64,000 nt of DNA from an uncultured Prevotellaceae bacterium (GCA_902781315.1 CACZIT010000006.1:53730-117729), one strand, 5' to 3'; counted from the first letter of the stretch, positions 16,300 to 26,548 are shown. Numbers and translations: made by a program. Notes: a model not told the origin generated them from the sequence alone.

Positions 16300-18060
16300 A
16301 TGACTACCAGATATATGAAAAATTTCCTATTGATGTTCTCGGTAAGCTGCGGCTTTGTCGCAACCCTTTCCAGCTGCAACGACTTCCTTGATGCACTGCC
16401 CGACGACCGAATTGAAATCGACAAGGTGGAGAAGGTGGAGGCCCTCGTCACGTCGGCCTATCCGCACGACACCTATGTCCGGCTGACCGAGCTCGCATCT
16501 GATAATGCCGACGACCTCAACGGCGACCTCAACGGCAACTACGACCGCTTCTCGGAGCAGTGTTTCCGCTGGCAGGAGGTCACCGAGAGCGACAACGAGA
16601 GTCCTGCCATGGTGTGGCAAGGCCACTATGAGGCCATCGCAGCCGCCAACCACGCCCTGCAGGCCATCGACGAGCTGGGCGGGGCCACCACCGACGAACT
16701 GCGCGCCCTGCGTGGCGAGGCATTGCTCTGCCGTGCCTACTCGCACTTCATCCTGACCAACCTCTTCTCGCTGAACTACTCGAAGCAGCACAGCGAGACC
16801 GACCTCGGCATTCCTTACATCACCGAGCCGGAGTCTACGCTGAAACCTCACTACGAGCGCCCCTCAGTGGCCGAGGACTACCGCCTCATCGAGAAAGACC
16901 TGCTCGAGGGTCTGTCGCTCATGAGCGATGCCGTCTACACCAACCCGCGCTACCACTTCAACTCGAAGGCCGCCTACACCTTCGCCTCGCGCTTCTACCT
17001 GTTCTATCAGCAGCCGGAGAAGGTCATCGAGTATTCGACGAAGGCACTCGGCGACAACCCCGAGGCCATCATGCGCGATTACGACATCATGCAGACCATG
17101 CCCACCGACAACATGCAGCCGCGCTCCATGCAGTATGCCTCTGACAAGGAGCAGGCCAACTTCCTGCTGCTGCCCGTCATCTCCAACGATGCCTTCTACT
17201 TCCAGGGCTACAGCACCGGTGGCCGTTTCAACACCAACCACTACATCGGACAGGCCGAACTCTTCTTCGCCACACCCTGGGCTCCCAGCAACGAGGCCGC
17301 ATCGCAGTCGCAGCAGATATTCCGCTTCTACTGGTTCTACAGCCAGGCCTACGACAAGTTCCTGCTGCCGAAGACTCCCTACTACTTCGAAGAGCTGAAC
17401 GCCAACACCCACGTGGGCTACTTCCGCACCGTCGTCGTCGCTCTGAAGGCTGAGGAGGCACTGCTCAACCGCGCTGAGGCTTACATCCTCACCGGACAGA
17501 ACGACAAGGCACTGGCCGACATGAACGTCTGGACTCACTCGTTCGTTTCGGATAGCGTGACCTACGAGTCGGGCTACCACTTCGACGAGAACTGGAACTA
17601 CATCGTCGACTACTCCACCGAGGCCGTGCCCCGCACGCTCACCATGGAGAGCATCCATAAGTGGCACCACAAGTACGACTACTACACGCCCGACCGCCCG
17701 CTGCCGCGCAAGCACCTGAATCCCGACTGGATCAACCTCCAGGAAGGCAGCGACAAGGAGTGCCTGCTGCAGACGCTGCTGCTCATCCGCCGTCTGGAGT
17801 TCCTCCACGAGGGCATGCGATGGTTCGACATCAAGCGCTATGGCATCACCATCTATCGCCGCGAAATCCTGGCCGAGCTCAACCTGCTCACCGTCACCGA
17901 CACGCTCCAGTATCGCGACCCGCGCCAGGCCATCCAGCTGCCGTTCGAAGTTCGTGGTGCAGGCCTGCAGGCCAACCCGCGCCCGGCCGCCGAGACTGCC
18001 GTCGAGGGCTACCAGAACTGGGCAAAGCGTGGCGAGCTGATTGAGTTCAAGAACAAGTAA
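16300..18060 (+). CDS. RagB/SusD-family nutrient-binding outer-membrane lipoprotein
   Basis: Surface lipoprotein forming the lid over its SusC partner. The 586-residue protein has a lipoprotein signal (MKNFLLMFSVSCGFVATLSSC, cysteine in an LSSC lipobox), better placed from the second ATG at 16315 than from 16300. SusD-type TPR helices follow (ALLCRAYSHFILTNLFSLNY, about 145-165). The family's C-terminal signature is present: RRLEFLHEGMRWFDIKRYGI (about 497-516), then DPRQAIQLPFEV. It is 23 bp upstream of the zinc-peptidase gene in the same operon. Confidence 0.94.
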   Translation: MTTRYMKNFLLMFSVSCGFVATLSSCNDFLDALPDDRIEIDKVEKVEALVTSAYPHDTYVRLTELASDNADDLNGDLNGNYDRFSEQCFRWQEVTESDNESPAMVWQGHYEAIAAANHALQAIDELGGATTDELRALRGEALLCRAYSHFILTNLFSLNYSKQHSETDLGIPYITEPESTLKPHYERPSVAEDYRLIEKDLLEGLSLMSDAVYTNPRYHFNSKAAYTFASRFYLFYQQPEKVIEYSTKALGDNPEAIMRDYDIMQTMPTDNMQPRSMQYASDKEQANFLLLPVISNDAFYFQGYSTGGRFNTNHYIGQAELFFATPWAPSNEAASQSQQIFRFYWFYSQAYDKFLLPKTPYYFEELNANTHVGYFRTVVVALKAEEALLNRAEAYILTGQNDKALADMNVWTHSFVSDSVTYESGYHFDENWNYIVDYSTEAVPRTLTMESIHKWHHKYDYYTPDRPLPRKHLNPDWINLQEGSDKECLLQTLLLIRRLEFLHEGMRWFDIKRYGITIYRREILAELNLLTVTDTLQYRDPRQAIQLPFEVRGAGLQANPRPAAETAVEGYQNWAKRGELIEFKNK

Positions 18061-18083
18061 TCAATCCTAATTATCGTAACTAT

Positions 18084-19037
18084 ATGAAAGCAAAATATAT
18101 CATCAGTGCCTTCTGCGCCCTCTGCCTCATGGGCGGCTTCACGGCCTGCTCCGAGGACGACGTCGACCGCAACATCAGCGTCATCGTCGACTCGCAGACA
18201 CCGCAGAACGACCTCGACCGTTGGCTCGAGAAGAATTATGTTGAGCGCTACAACATTGAGTTGCGCTATCGTTGGGAAGACAACGAAATCGACATGAACT
18301 ACATCCTCGTGCCCGCAAAGTACGAGAACGCTGTCCGCATGGCTAAGATCCTGAAGTACATCTGCTTCGACTCCTTCGACGAGGTCACGGGCGGACCGCA
18401 GTTCGTGCGCGCCAGCTTCCCGAAGGTGGTGCAGCTCGTGGGCAACCCCGGATGGAACGGAAACGGCTCCTACACCCTCGGATCCTCTGAGGGCGGCTAC
18501 AAGATCAACCTCTGGTACGTCAACCATCTGGGCGACAACATCGTGCAGTACGATTCCAGCTGGCAGCTCATCAAGAACGACAGCGTCATCCGCGACCGCG
18601 AGGAACTGAACGCCACCTATTTCCACACCATCATCCACGAGTACGGACACGTGTTCCACCAGCGAGTGCCCTACACCAACGAGTTCAACCAGATCACTGG
18701 CACCGACTACCTCGGCGGTTCCTACACATCGGTGTTCTCAAGCCCCACCGACCCGCAGATCTTCCAGCGCGGCTTCGTCACGGCCTATGCCGCCTACTCT
18801 GCTGATGAGGACTTCGCCGAGACTTTCTCGACCTACGTCACCAGCACCGACGACGAGTGGAACAACATCATCCTCAAGTCGGGCACCGACGGCCGCAACA
18901 AGATCAACCAGAAGCTGCGCATCGTCAAGGACTACTTCCAGGACAACTGGGAACTCGACGTCGATGCACTGCGCCAGGCCGTCCAGAAGCGTGAGGCCAA
19001 CCTGCGCGAGCAAAACTTCGACGACATCAGCCTTTAA
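18084..19037 (+). CDS. zinc-binding metallopeptidase lipoprotein
   Basis: A 317-residue lipoprotein (lipobox TACS, C22). The zinc motif HEYGH is at 185-189 within FHTIIHEYGHVFHQRVP, with a likely third ligand in the acidic segment DEDFAETFSTY (E242 or E246). This fits the putative zinc-binding metallopeptidase family often encoded after SusC/SusD genes in Bacteroidetes. It probably sits on the outer surface with the SusCD pair and trims peptide substrates. Alternatively the fold may bind rather than cut its ligand. DUF4302 follows after 73 bp of octamer repeats. Confidence 0.82.
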   Translation: MKAKYIISAFCALCLMGGFTACSEDDVDRNISVIVDSQTPQNDLDRWLEKNYVERYNIELRYRWEDNEIDMNYILVPAKYENAVRMAKILKYICFDSFDEVTGGPQFVRASFPKVVQLVGNPGWNGNGSYTLGSSEGGYKINLWYVNHLGDNIVQYDSSWQLIKNDSVIRDREELNATYFHTIIHEYGHVFHQRVPYTNEFNQITGTDYLGGSYTSVFSSPTDPQIFQRGFVTAYAAYSADEDFAETFSTYVTSTDDEWNNIILKSGTDGRNKINQKLRIVKDYFQDNWELDVDALRQAVQKREANLREQNFDDISL

Positions 19038-19097
19038 CAAAGTGACAAGGTAACAAAGTAACAAGGTAACTAAGTAACTAAGTAACAAGGTAACTTT
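19038..19097. repeat. AAGTAACA-type octamer repeats
   Basis: Seven consecutive 8-bp units (AAGTAACA, AGGTAACA, AGGTAACT and close variants) fill the spacer between the peptidase and DUF4302 genes. The same unit family is found at 16240-16291. Confidence 0.75.
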
Positions 19098-19110
19098 TAT
19101 TTCAGAAATT

Positions 19111-20463
19111 ATGATGACCAAAATAATGAAACACCTCTTCGCGGCCAGTTTAGTATGTTGCTGTATCACAGCAACCCTCACTGGCTGCCAGATGAAAGAA
19201 GACAACCTCTTCGAGATGGACGCCGCCAACCGCTCCGACGCTTGGATGGCCGACTATCGACGCGTCTTCAACAACAACGACTACGGATGGGCACTCTACA
19301 CCATGAACCCCACCTTCGGACGTCACCCCTCAGTGGCTACCTATGCCGTGAAGTTCGACCAGGTGAACAGCACGTTCTATAAGTCCACCTCCACCGTCCG
19401 CCTGCCGGGCGTGGCCGACAAGGACAGCCTCGTCTCGATGTACTCGTTCAAGATGGACAATGGCATCGTGCTCTCCTTCGACACCTACAACGGATTCTTC
19501 CACTACTATGCCGACCAGTCGCAGTACTTCTCGCAGGATCTGCAGGGTGACTTCGAGTTCTGCCTCGACCGCTACTCCGAGAACGAAGACACCATCTTCG
19601 GTCGCGGAAAAACCAAGCAGCTCCCCTTCGCCATGATCAAGCTGCCCGTCTCGGCACCGGCCTATCAGGCTGCATGCGACTCCATCCTGTCGTTCTACTC
19701 GCCCTACAACTGCTCGTTCGTGTGCGAGGGCGACACGCTGCCCGCACGCTTCCTCGGCATCTATCAGAACCTCTCCATCTGGATGGAGGGCGACGACCCG
19801 CGCGTCGACGGCCACCTCTACTCTTATGGCAACCTCGTAGGTGGACTCTACTTCCTCGAGCCCATCGAGTATAAGGGACACATCATCAAGGAAATGAAGA
19901 TCACGCCCGAGAAGGACGGCTACGTCGACATCCACGGACAGGCCAGCATCATCCCGAAGCCCTTCGCCAACTACTGGCTCTACGACGAGGAGAGCGACTC
20001 GCGCTTCTTCGGCTACTCCGCACTCGGCACGTGGACACAGGGAGAGTGGGACAAGGCTCGCGACGCCATCAACAAGAGCGGAAAGCAACGAGCCGACGAC
20101 CTCCACTACATCACGCTTGCCACCGACGGCTTCGGAGGACTCGAGCTCATCGTCAACTCGTGGTTCGGCTCTGACGAAGTGCACTATCCCATGGAGCTGA
20201 AGAAAATCAGCAACGACGAGATTGCCGTGCGCTGGACGGGCAAAGAGACCAGTGGCCGCAGCTACAAGTTCTACGACATCGGCTATAAGTACATCGTCGA
20301 CGCCTTCGCATCGAAGGACGAGTGGCGCACCTACCGCATCTCTGCCCGTACAGGTTCGAAGATGTCGCCGGGCGAGTTCCAGCTCACCGAGGAGTCAAAC
20401 CCTGACAACTCCATCTACTTCCCCACCAACTTCCGCTACTATCACTATAGCATCTGGGAGTAG
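19111..20463 (+). CDS. DUF4302-like surface lipoprotein
   Basis: A 450-residue exported lipoprotein; the lipobox LTGC is best placed from the third in-frame ATG (19126, MKHLFAASLV), though 19111 is the first. No catalytic motif is visible. Early features 'DAWMADYRRVFNNNDYGWALY' and 'FDTYNGFFHYYADQ' match my memory of the DUF4302 family that follows SusD in Bacteroidetes operons. It likely occupies the SusE/F position as an accessory substrate binder. It is the last gene of the operon; a strong terminator follows 108 bp later. Confidence 0.7.
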   Translation: MMTKIMKHLFAASLVCCCITATLTGCQMKEDNLFEMDAANRSDAWMADYRRVFNNNDYGWALYTMNPTFGRHPSVATYAVKFDQVNSTFYKSTSTVRLPGVADKDSLVSMYSFKMDNGIVLSFDTYNGFFHYYADQSQYFSQDLQGDFEFCLDRYSENEDTIFGRGKTKQLPFAMIKLPVSAPAYQAACDSILSFYSPYNCSFVCEGDTLPARFLGIYQNLSIWMEGDDPRVDGHLYSYGNLVGGLYFLEPIEYKGHIIKEMKITPEKDGYVDIHGQASIIPKPFANYWLYDEESDSRFFGYSALGTWTQGEWDKARDAINKSGKQRADDLHYITLATDGFGGLELIVNSWFGSDEVHYPMELKKISNDEIAVRWTGKETSGRSYKFYDIGYKYIVDAFASKDEWRTYRISARTGSKMSPGEFQLTEESNPDNSIYFPTNFRYYHYSIWE

Positions 20464-20571
20464 GAGTCTGGAAACAAGAAATAAGAGATTCGAAACAAGT
20501 ATTTCTCTCTTTATATTTTATATCCGACGTTAAGGAAAAGTGTTCCATGTGAAGGGAGCACCTTCCACACC

Positions 20572-20628
20572 AAGAACCCTTCCACCAGCGGCAAAGCGTT
20601 GCCGAAACATGGGGAAGGGTTCTTTTTT
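20572..20628 (+). terminator. terminator of the SusCD-peptidase operon
   Basis: AAGAACCCTTCC (20572-20583) pairs perfectly with GGAAGGGTTCTT (20613-20624), followed by a T-run. A nested stem CGGCAA/TTGCCG lies inside the loop. The 377-bp gap 20464-20840 otherwise holds a CACTCTT microsatellite (about 20678-20695) and the next promoter. Confidence 0.9.
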
Positions 20629-20754
20629 GTTGCCCCTGCGGGGCGAGCTCGGTCGTGACTCGCTTTTTCACTCTTCACTCTTCACTTTTGCGAAGCGAGC
20701 CTCACGCCGAAATATTACAATTTGTTTACAGTATTTCAGTTTTCGCTGATTTTT

Positions 20755-20787
20755 TTTGCCGTTCCGAGAAAAAACTTGTATTTTTGC
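20755..20787 (+). promoter_or_regulatory. core promoter of the 127-residue secreted protein
   Basis: TTTG at 20755-20758, 20-nt spacer, TATTTTTGC at 20779-20787. The leader to the ATG at 20841 is about 45 nt. This separates the following two genes from the SusCD operon. Confidence 0.85.
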
Positions 20788-20840
20788 AGCAAGTTATCAA
20801 TCAGAAAATCAATTATTTGCAAAAAAGAAAGGATACAAAC

Positions 20841-21224
20841 ATGAAAAAAATCGTTCTCCTTCTCGCCATCATGGCCTCAGCAACCCTCTCGGCCCATGCC
20901 GAAGGCTATCCCTTCCTCACCGTGCAGCACAGCGACGGCTCACAGCAGTCCTTCGCTTCCTCAGGCCTCGTCATCACCTTCAACGACGGCAATATGGTCG
21001 TCAGCCAGAACGGCACCAAGACCACACTCGCGCTCAGCGACCTCAGCAAGATGTTCTTCTCTACCACATCGGGCATCCAGCAGACAGAGAACGAGCCTGC
21101 CACAAAGAGAAGCGAAGATATCTACGACCTCAGCGGAAGAAAAATCATCAATCAAAGCGCGTCACTCAAAACCCTCCCCAAGGGCATCTATATCGTGGGC
21201 GGACGCAAGGTCGTCGTGAAGTAA
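20841..21224 (+). CDS. small secreted protein with T9SS-like C-terminal tail
   Basis: 127 residues. Signal peptide MKKIVLLLAIMASATLSAHA, then about 60 residues of short strands (FLTVQHSDGSQQSFASSGL and TFNDGNMVVSQNG). This resembles the small domain that in Prevotella proteins commonly precedes a sorting tail. The C-terminus DIYDLSGRKI then LPKGIYIVGGRKVVVK is a T9SS type A-like sorting signal. The ATG at 20841 follows a good promoter; longer frames run into it. It is 30 bp before a second secreted protein with nearly the same signal peptide. Function unknown. Confidence 0.75.
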   Translation: MKKIVLLLAIMASATLSAHAEGYPFLTVQHSDGSQQSFASSGLVITFNDGNMVVSQNGTKTTLALSDLSKMFFSTTSGIQQTENEPATKRSEDIYDLSGRKIINQSASLKTLPKGIYIVGGRKVVVK

Positions 21225-21254
21225 CAACCCTACACCACACCATGTAAAAAGCGT

Positions 21255-22733
21255 ATGAAAAAGATAGTTCTCTTCATCAGCTTCTTGCTGCTCACTGCCG
21301 TCGCAGCCACGGCACAGACCATGAACGTGCGCGTAGGTCAGGTCACCTATGCACATCGGGCAGCCAACACGGGCGACATGACGATCACCGGCGGCAACAC
21401 GCTGACCATTGAAGGCAAAGCCTACAACACCAGCAGCATCAGCCAGATCAGCATCGACGACAGCAACGTCGCCGACAACACAGTCAGCGTCAGCTACGCA
21501 GGACAGACGGCCACCGTCGTCGTCAGCGGCAACATCGCCCACCTCGTCACCGTCAGCGTCAGCGGCGCCAACGTCAGCATAACGCAGAGCGAAGCACTCC
21601 AGCAGGAGGTCACCTACACCCTCTCGGGCACCTCCTCCAACGGCTCGTTCTTCATGGACGGCGACTACAAGGCCAACTTCGTCCTCAACAACCTCTCGCT
21701 CACAAATCCCGCAGGCTGTCCCCTCGACATCCAGGACGGCAAGGCCATCAGCGTCACCCTCCAGGGCAACAACCAACTCACCGACTGCGCTAACGGCACC
21801 CACAACGCCACACTCTACATCAATGGCCATCCCACCTTCAGCGGCACAGGCTCGCTCACACTCACCGGCCTCACCAAGCACGCCTTCACCAGCGACGAGT
21901 ACGCTGTCATTGCGGGCGGAACCATCAACGTCACATCAGCCGCCAGCGACGGATTCCACATCAACGAGCGCTTCCAGATGGACGGCGGCACGCTCAACAT
22001 CAACTCCTCCGGCGACGGCATCGACGTAGGTTTCCGCGGCGCCAACAAAGGCACGAAGGACCAGTACGAGCGCAACGGATTCCTCGAACTCAACGGCGGC
22101 ACCATCACCGCCTCCTGCTCCGGCCAAGGCGCTAAGGCCCTGAAGGCCGACAGCACCATCGTCATTGCCGGAGCCACCGTCACCGCCACCACCTCTGCCG
22201 ACGCCTACTACGACGCCACCTCTGCCGACATCTCGAGTAGCTCGGCCGTGAAAGCCGACGGCGAGTTCCGAATGACCAGCGGCACCCTCACCGCCACCAG
22301 CACCGGCGACGGCGGCAAGGGCATCAATGCCACGGGCGCCGTGAGCATCTCCGGCGGCAACATCTACGTCACCACCACAGGCTCGCTCTTCGAATACGGA
22401 ACCGAAGACACCAAGCCGCAAGGCATCAAGAGCGATGCCGACATCACCATATCCGGCGGCTCCGTCTACGTCTGCGCAGGCTCCTACGACGGCAAGGCAA
22501 CAGCCTTTAAGCCCGGCGACACCAGCACCTTCAGCATCAACGGAGGAACCATCATGGGCATCGCCCGCAAGAAGACTACCGTGGCCACCACTTCCACCCA
22601 GAAAACGGCCACCACGTCGGGACAAAAGATTACAGCCGGACAAACCTTCACCTTCAGCGGTGTCAGCTACACCATCCCCGCCGGCTACAACAACACCTCG
22701 GCCAACGTCGTCGTCTCGCGCGCCGGACTCTGA
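21255..22733 (+). CDS. secreted carbohydrate-binding (Cthe_2159-like) beta-helix protein
   Basis: A 492-residue protein with a signal peptide (MKKIVLFISFLLLTAVAATAQ). The body is a regular series of short repeats of the form 'G-G-T-I-N-V-T-S-x-x-D-G' (INVTSAASDGFHINERF, LNINSSGDGIDVGF, ITASCSGQGAKALKAD). This predicts a right-handed parallel beta-helix, as in the polygalacturonate-binding Cthe_2159 family. The order of repeat turns and the ALKAD motif match that family. It probably binds acidic polysaccharide at the cell surface. There is no sorting tail; it ends VVVSRAGL. It is likely co-transcribed with the small protein upstream. Confidence 0.8.
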   Translation: MKKIVLFISFLLLTAVAATAQTMNVRVGQVTYAHRAANTGDMTITGGNTLTIEGKAYNTSSISQISIDDSNVADNTVSVSYAGQTATVVVSGNIAHLVTVSVSGANVSITQSEALQQEVTYTLSGTSSNGSFFMDGDYKANFVLNNLSLTNPAGCPLDIQDGKAISVTLQGNNQLTDCANGTHNATLYINGHPTFSGTGSLTLTGLTKHAFTSDEYAVIAGGTINVTSAASDGFHINERFQMDGGTLNINSSGDGIDVGFRGANKGTKDQYERNGFLELNGGTITASCSGQGAKALKADSTIVIAGATVTATTSADAYYDATSADISSSSAVKADGEFRMTSGTLTATSTGDGGKGINATGAVSISGGNIYVTTTGSLFEYGTEDTKPQGIKSDADITISGGSVYVCAGSYDGKATAFKPGDTSTFSINGGTIMGIARKKTTVATTSTQKTATTSGQKITAGQTFTFSGVSYTIPAGYNNTSANVVVSRAGL

Positions 22734-22893
22734 GCTCTCCATTTGACATAAATCAAGAAATGCGGCCCTGAGAGCCGATTAAAAAGCAAAAAAGTTTCAA
22801 ATAGTTGCACATTTGCGCTGTTTTGTGTAATTTTGTAAGCAAACAAAGCAAAACCGACAACTATTTGAAACTTTCTTTTTGGTAAAAAGACGT

Positions 22894-24228
22894 ATGCAGG
22901 TAACAACAGTCATCGAGAATCTGAAACAACGATTCCCCAACCAACCCGAGTACATTCAGGCCGTAAGCCAAGTGTTAGCAACCATCGAGGAGGAGTACAA
23001 CCTCCATCCCGAATTTGAGCGCGCCAATCTCATTGAGCGGCTCTGCATTCCCGACCGCCTCGTGCAGTTCCGCGTCACATGGGTCGACGACCAAGGACAC
23101 GTGCAGACCAACATGGGCTACCGCGTGCAGCACAACAACGCCATCGGCCCCTATAAGGGCGGACTGCGGTTCCATGCATCGGTCAACCTCTCCATCCTGA
23201 AGTTCCTCGCTTTCGAGCAGACCTTCAAGAATGCCCTCACCACGCTGCCCATGGGCGGAGCCAAAGGCGGCAGCGACTTCTCGCCACGCGGCAAGTCGGA
23301 TGCCGAAGTCATGCGCTTCTGCCAAGCCTTCATGACTGAGCTCTACCGCCACATAGGCCCCGACGAGGACGTGCCCGCAGGCGACATCGGCGTGGGTGGA
23401 CGAGAAGTGGGCTACCTCTTCGGCATGTACAAGAAGCTCACCCACCAGTTCCAGGGCGTCCTCACGGGCAAGGGCCGCGACTTCGGCGGCTCGCTCATCC
23501 GCCCCGAGGCCACCGGCTACGGCAACATCTACTTCCTGCAGAACATGCTGGCCACGCGCGGCATCGACCTCAAGGGCAAGACCGTGCTCGTCAGCGGTGC
23601 CGGCAACGTTGCCCAGTACACGCTTGAGAAGCTCATACAGCTCGGAGCCAAGCCCCTCACCTGCTCCGACAGCGACGGCTACATCTACGATCCCGACGGC
23701 ATCGATGCCGAGAAGCTGGCTTTCATCAAAGAACTGAAGAACATCGACCGCGGCCGCATCTCGGAGTATGCCGAGGAGTACGGCGTGAAGTATGTGGCCG
23801 GTGCCAAGCCTTGGTATGAGAAAGCCGACATCGCCCTGCCCTCGGCCACGCAGAACGAAATCGACGGCGACGCAGCCCGCGCCCTCGTTGCCAATGGCGT
23901 CATCGCCGTCAGCGAGGGTGCCAACATGCCGTCGACGCCCGAGGCTGTCAAGGTGTTCCAGGAGGCACGCATCCTCTATGCTCCCGGCAAGGCGGCCAAT
24001 GCCGGCGGTGTGGCCGTGAGCGGACTGGAGATGACGCAGAACTCCGAACGACTGAGCTGGAGCCGCGACGAGGTAGACCAGAAGTTGCGTGACATCATGA
24101 ACGACATCCACGCCAACTGCATGAAGTACGGCACCGAGCCCGACGGCTACATCAACTACGTGCGCGGCGCCAACGTGGCAGGCTTCCTCAAGGTGGCACG
24201 GGCCATGATGGCGCAGGGCATCGTGTAG
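22894..24228 (+). CDS. gdhA: NADP-specific glutamate dehydrogenase
   Basis: Converts 2-oxoglutarate and ammonia to glutamate, the main ammonia entry point in Bacteroidales. The 444-residue protein has the usual length of hexameric bacterial GDH. The substrate site shows PYKGGLRFH and PMGGAKGGSDF (catalytic lysine), then PAGDIGVGGREVGYLFG, and a nucleotide-binding VLVSGAGNVAQYT. The ATG at 22894 is preferred to one 15 bp upstream by family alignment. A -7-like TAATTTTG lies at 22828-22835 without a well-spaced TTTG. A perfect terminator follows. Confidence 0.96.
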   Translation: MQVTTVIENLKQRFPNQPEYIQAVSQVLATIEEEYNLHPEFERANLIERLCIPDRLVQFRVTWVDDQGHVQTNMGYRVQHNNAIGPYKGGLRFHASVNLSILKFLAFEQTFKNALTTLPMGGAKGGSDFSPRGKSDAEVMRFCQAFMTELYRHIGPDEDVPAGDIGVGGREVGYLFGMYKKLTHQFQGVLTGKGRDFGGSLIRPEATGYGNIYFLQNMLATRGIDLKGKTVLVSGAGNVAQYTLEKLIQLGAKPLTCSDSDGYIYDPDGIDAEKLAFIKELKNIDRGRISEYAEEYGVKYVAGAKPWYEKADIALPSATQNEIDGDAARALVANGVIAVSEGANMPSTPEAVKVFQEARILYAPGKAANAGGVAVSGLEMTQNSERLSWSRDEVDQKLRDIMNDIHANCMKYGTEPDGYINYVRGANVAGFLKVARAMMAQGIV

Positions 24229-24259
24229 GCGGCGCCGGAAACGAATGCTTTCTGAAAGC

Positions 24260-24318
24260 AAAATGAGTTGATTTGCACGGCATTTTAAGTTATTTACCAG
24301 TGCAAATCAACTCATTTT
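24260..24318. terminator. bidirectional terminator between gdhA and metG
   Basis: A perfect 19-bp inverted repeat (AAAATGAGTTGATTTGCAC at 24260-24278; its complement at 24300-24318) has a 21-nt loop and A/T ends. It suits the two convergent genes. Confidence 0.8.
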
Positions 24319-24338
24319 CTATTTATAAAAAAACGCTC

Positions 24339-26402
24339 TTATCCCACTTGCGAGCCGGGCTTCACCTCGCGCAGCAGCGAGGTGACGGCCAGTGCGCCGT
24401 CGTGGTCGACGGCCGACAGAATCATGCCCTGGCTTTCGATGCCCATGATCTTGCGCGGCTCGAAGTTGGCCACGAAGAGCACGTCCTTGCCTACGAGCTG
24501 CTCGGGCTCCCACCACTGGGCGATGCCCGAAAGGATGGTGCGGGGCTGGCCGCTGCCGTCGTCGATGGAGAACTGCAGCAGCTTCTTCGACTTCTTCACC
24601 TTCTCGCACGTCAGCACGCGGCCCACGCGGATGTCCAGTTTCTCGAAGTCCTCGAAGCTCACGTTGGGCTTCACGGGCTCAGCCTTGTACTGGGCAGCCT
24701 CGTTCTCCTTGCGGATGCGCTCCAGGCGGTCGAGTTGTGCCTGGATAGCGTCGTCGTCGATTTTCTCGAACAGCAACTCCGGCTCTGCCAGCTGGTGGCC
24801 GGGCTGCAGGATGTCGGTCTGGCCGAGCTGGTTCCAGTCGAAGGAGTCGATGTTCAGCATCTGGCGCAGCTTCTTCGACGAGAAGGGCAGGAACGGCTCG
24901 AAGGCAATGGCAAGGTTGGCCGTCAGCTGCAGCGAGACATAGAGGATGGTCTCGCAGCGCTTCGGATCGGTCTTCCACACCTTCCAGGGCTCGCACTCGG
25001 TGATGTAGCGGTTGCCGATGCGGGCCAGGTTCATGGCCTCAAACTGAGCCTCGCGGAACTTGAACTGTTCCAGCAGCGACTCCACCTTCTGCTTCACGTC
25101 CTTAAACTCGTCGATGGCGTGCTTCTCCACGTCGGTAAGTTCGCCGCAGGCGGGCACCACGCCGTTCCAATATTTCTTCGTGAGCTGCAGGGCGCGGTTG
25201 ACGAAGTTGCCATACACGGCCACGAGCTCGTTGTTGTTGCGGTCCTGGAAGTCGCGCCAGGTGAAGTTGTTGTCCTTCGTCTCCGGTGCGTTGGCGGTGA
25301 GCACGTAGCGCAGCACGTCCTGCTTGCCGGGGAAGTCGACGAGGTATTCGTGCAGCCAGACGGCCCAGTTGCGCGATGTTGAAATCTTGTTGTCTTCCAG
25401 ATTCAGGAACTCGTTGGCCGGCACGTTGTCAGGCATGATGTACTGTCCGTGAGCCTTCATCATCACAGGGAAGATAATGCAGTGGAACACGATGTTGTCC
25501 TTGCCGATGAAATGCACGAGACGCGTGTCCTCGTCTTGCCACCACTTCTGCCACGAACCCCAGCGCTTGGGGTCGCGCTCGCAGAGTTCCTTCGTGTTAG
25601 AGACGTAGCCGATGGGGGCGTCGAACCACACGTAGAGCACCTTTCCTTCGGCCCCTTCGATGGGCACAGGGATGCCCCAGTCCAGGTCGCGCGTCATGGC
25701 GCGGGGCTGCAGGTCCATGTCGAGCCACGACTTGCACTGGCCATAGACGTTCGAGCGCCATTCCTTGTGGTCTTCCAGAATCCACTGCTTCAGCCACTCC
25801 TGATACTCGTTCAGGGGCAGATACCAGTTCTTGGTCTCCTTCAGCACGGGCACCTCGCCCGTTTCCTTCGAACGGGGATTGATGAGTTCCGTGGGCTCCA
25901 GGGCGCGTCCGCAACCTTCCTCACACTGGTTGCCGTAGGCAGTCTTGTGGCAGTAGGGACACTCGCCCACCACGTCGCGGTCGGTGAGGAACTTGCCCGA
26001 CTTCTCGTCGAAGAACTGCTTCGTGGTCTGCTCCACCAGTTTGCCCTCGTCGTAGAGTTTGCGGAACCAGTCGGCGGCAAACTGATGATGCGTCTTCGAG
26101 GTGGTGCGGCTGTAGATGTCAAACGAGATGCCGAAATCTTCAAACGACTTCTTGATCATCTCATGGTAACGGTCCACGACGTCCTGCGGAGTGATGCCTT
26201 CCTTGCGGGCACGCTGCGTGACGGGCACGCCGTGTTCGTCGCTGCCGCCGATGAAGACGACCTCGCGCTTCTTCAGCCGCAGATAGCGCACGTAGATGTC
26301 GGCAGGCACGTAGACGCCAGCCAGGTGACCGATGTGCACACCGCCGTTGGCATAAGGCAGTGCGGCGGTGACAGTTGTTCGCTTATAGTCTTTCTTTTCC
26401 AT
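24339..26402 (-). CDS. metG: methionine-tRNA ligase
   Basis: Charges tRNA(Met). The 687-residue protein has the HIGH motif as HIGH (23-26) in [14 protein letters not shown] zinc-binding insertion follows ([18 protein letters not shown]). The KMSKS equivalent is KISTS (K339). The helical anticodon domain is followed by a C-terminal OB-fold tRNA-binding domain (about 580-687: [20 protein letters not shown], then MILSA). This is the MetG1 form with the dimerising extension. Two minus-strand promoters in tandem lie upstream (26434-26465 and 26549-26581). Confidence 0.97.
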   Translation of the reverse strand: MEKKDYKRTTVTAALPYANGGVHIGHLAGVYVPADIYVRYLRLKKREVVFIGGSDEHGVPVTQRARKEGITPQDVVDRYHEMIKKSFEDFGISFDIYSRTTSKTHHQFAADWFRKLYDEGKLVEQTTKQFFDEKSGKFLTDRDVVGECPYCHKTAYGNQCEEGCGRALEPTELINPRSKETGEVPVLKETKNWYLPLNEYQEWLKQWILEDHKEWRSNVYGQCKSWLDMDLQPRAMTRDLDWGIPVPIEGAEGKVLYVWFDAPIGYVSNTKELCERDPKRWGSWQKWWQDEDTRLVHFIGKDNIVFHCIIFPVMMKAHGQYIMPDNVPANEFLNLEDNKISTSRNWAVWLHEYLVDFPGKQDVLRYVLTANAPETKDNNFTWRDFQDRNNNELVAVYGNFVNRALQLTKKYWNGVVPACGELTDVEKHAIDEFKDVKQKVESLLEQFKFREAQFEAMNLARIGNRYITECEPWKVWKTDPKRCETILYVSLQLTANLAIAFEPFLPFSSKKLRQMLNIDSFDWNQLGQTDILQPGHQLAEPELLFEKIDDDAIQAQLDRLERIRKENEAAQYKAEPVKPNVSFEDFEKLDIRVGRVLTCEKVKKSKKLLQFSIDDGSGQPRTILSGIAQWWEPEQLVGKDVLFVANFEPRKIMGIESQGMILSAVDHDGALAVTSLLREVKPGSQVG

Positions 26403-26433
26403 ATAATTGTTATAATCTTTTTTTATTTCGCGT

Positions 26434-26465
26434 GCAAAGTTACGAAAAATCGAGTGCAGAACAAA
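26434..26465 (-). promoter_or_regulatory. metG promoter, proximal (cassette B)
   Basis: On the minus strand: TTTG at 26465-26462, a 19-nt spacer, TAACTTTGC at 26442-26434. The spacer is nearly identical to that of the promoter at 56932-56963, including GAACTC/GCACTC and the run TTTTTCG before the box. Confidence 0.8.
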
Positions 26466-26548
26466 AGAAACGTGTTTCTTTTTTTATGCCGAGATGGAGA
26501 ATTCGAACTTGTTCGCTTGCGTTGAGCAAGAACTTCGCGACTTTTGTC

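Noticed and set aside
20540-20749. 69-codon frame in the gap after the DUF4302 gene
   Set aside because: It runs through the operon terminator and a microsatellite; not a plausible gene.
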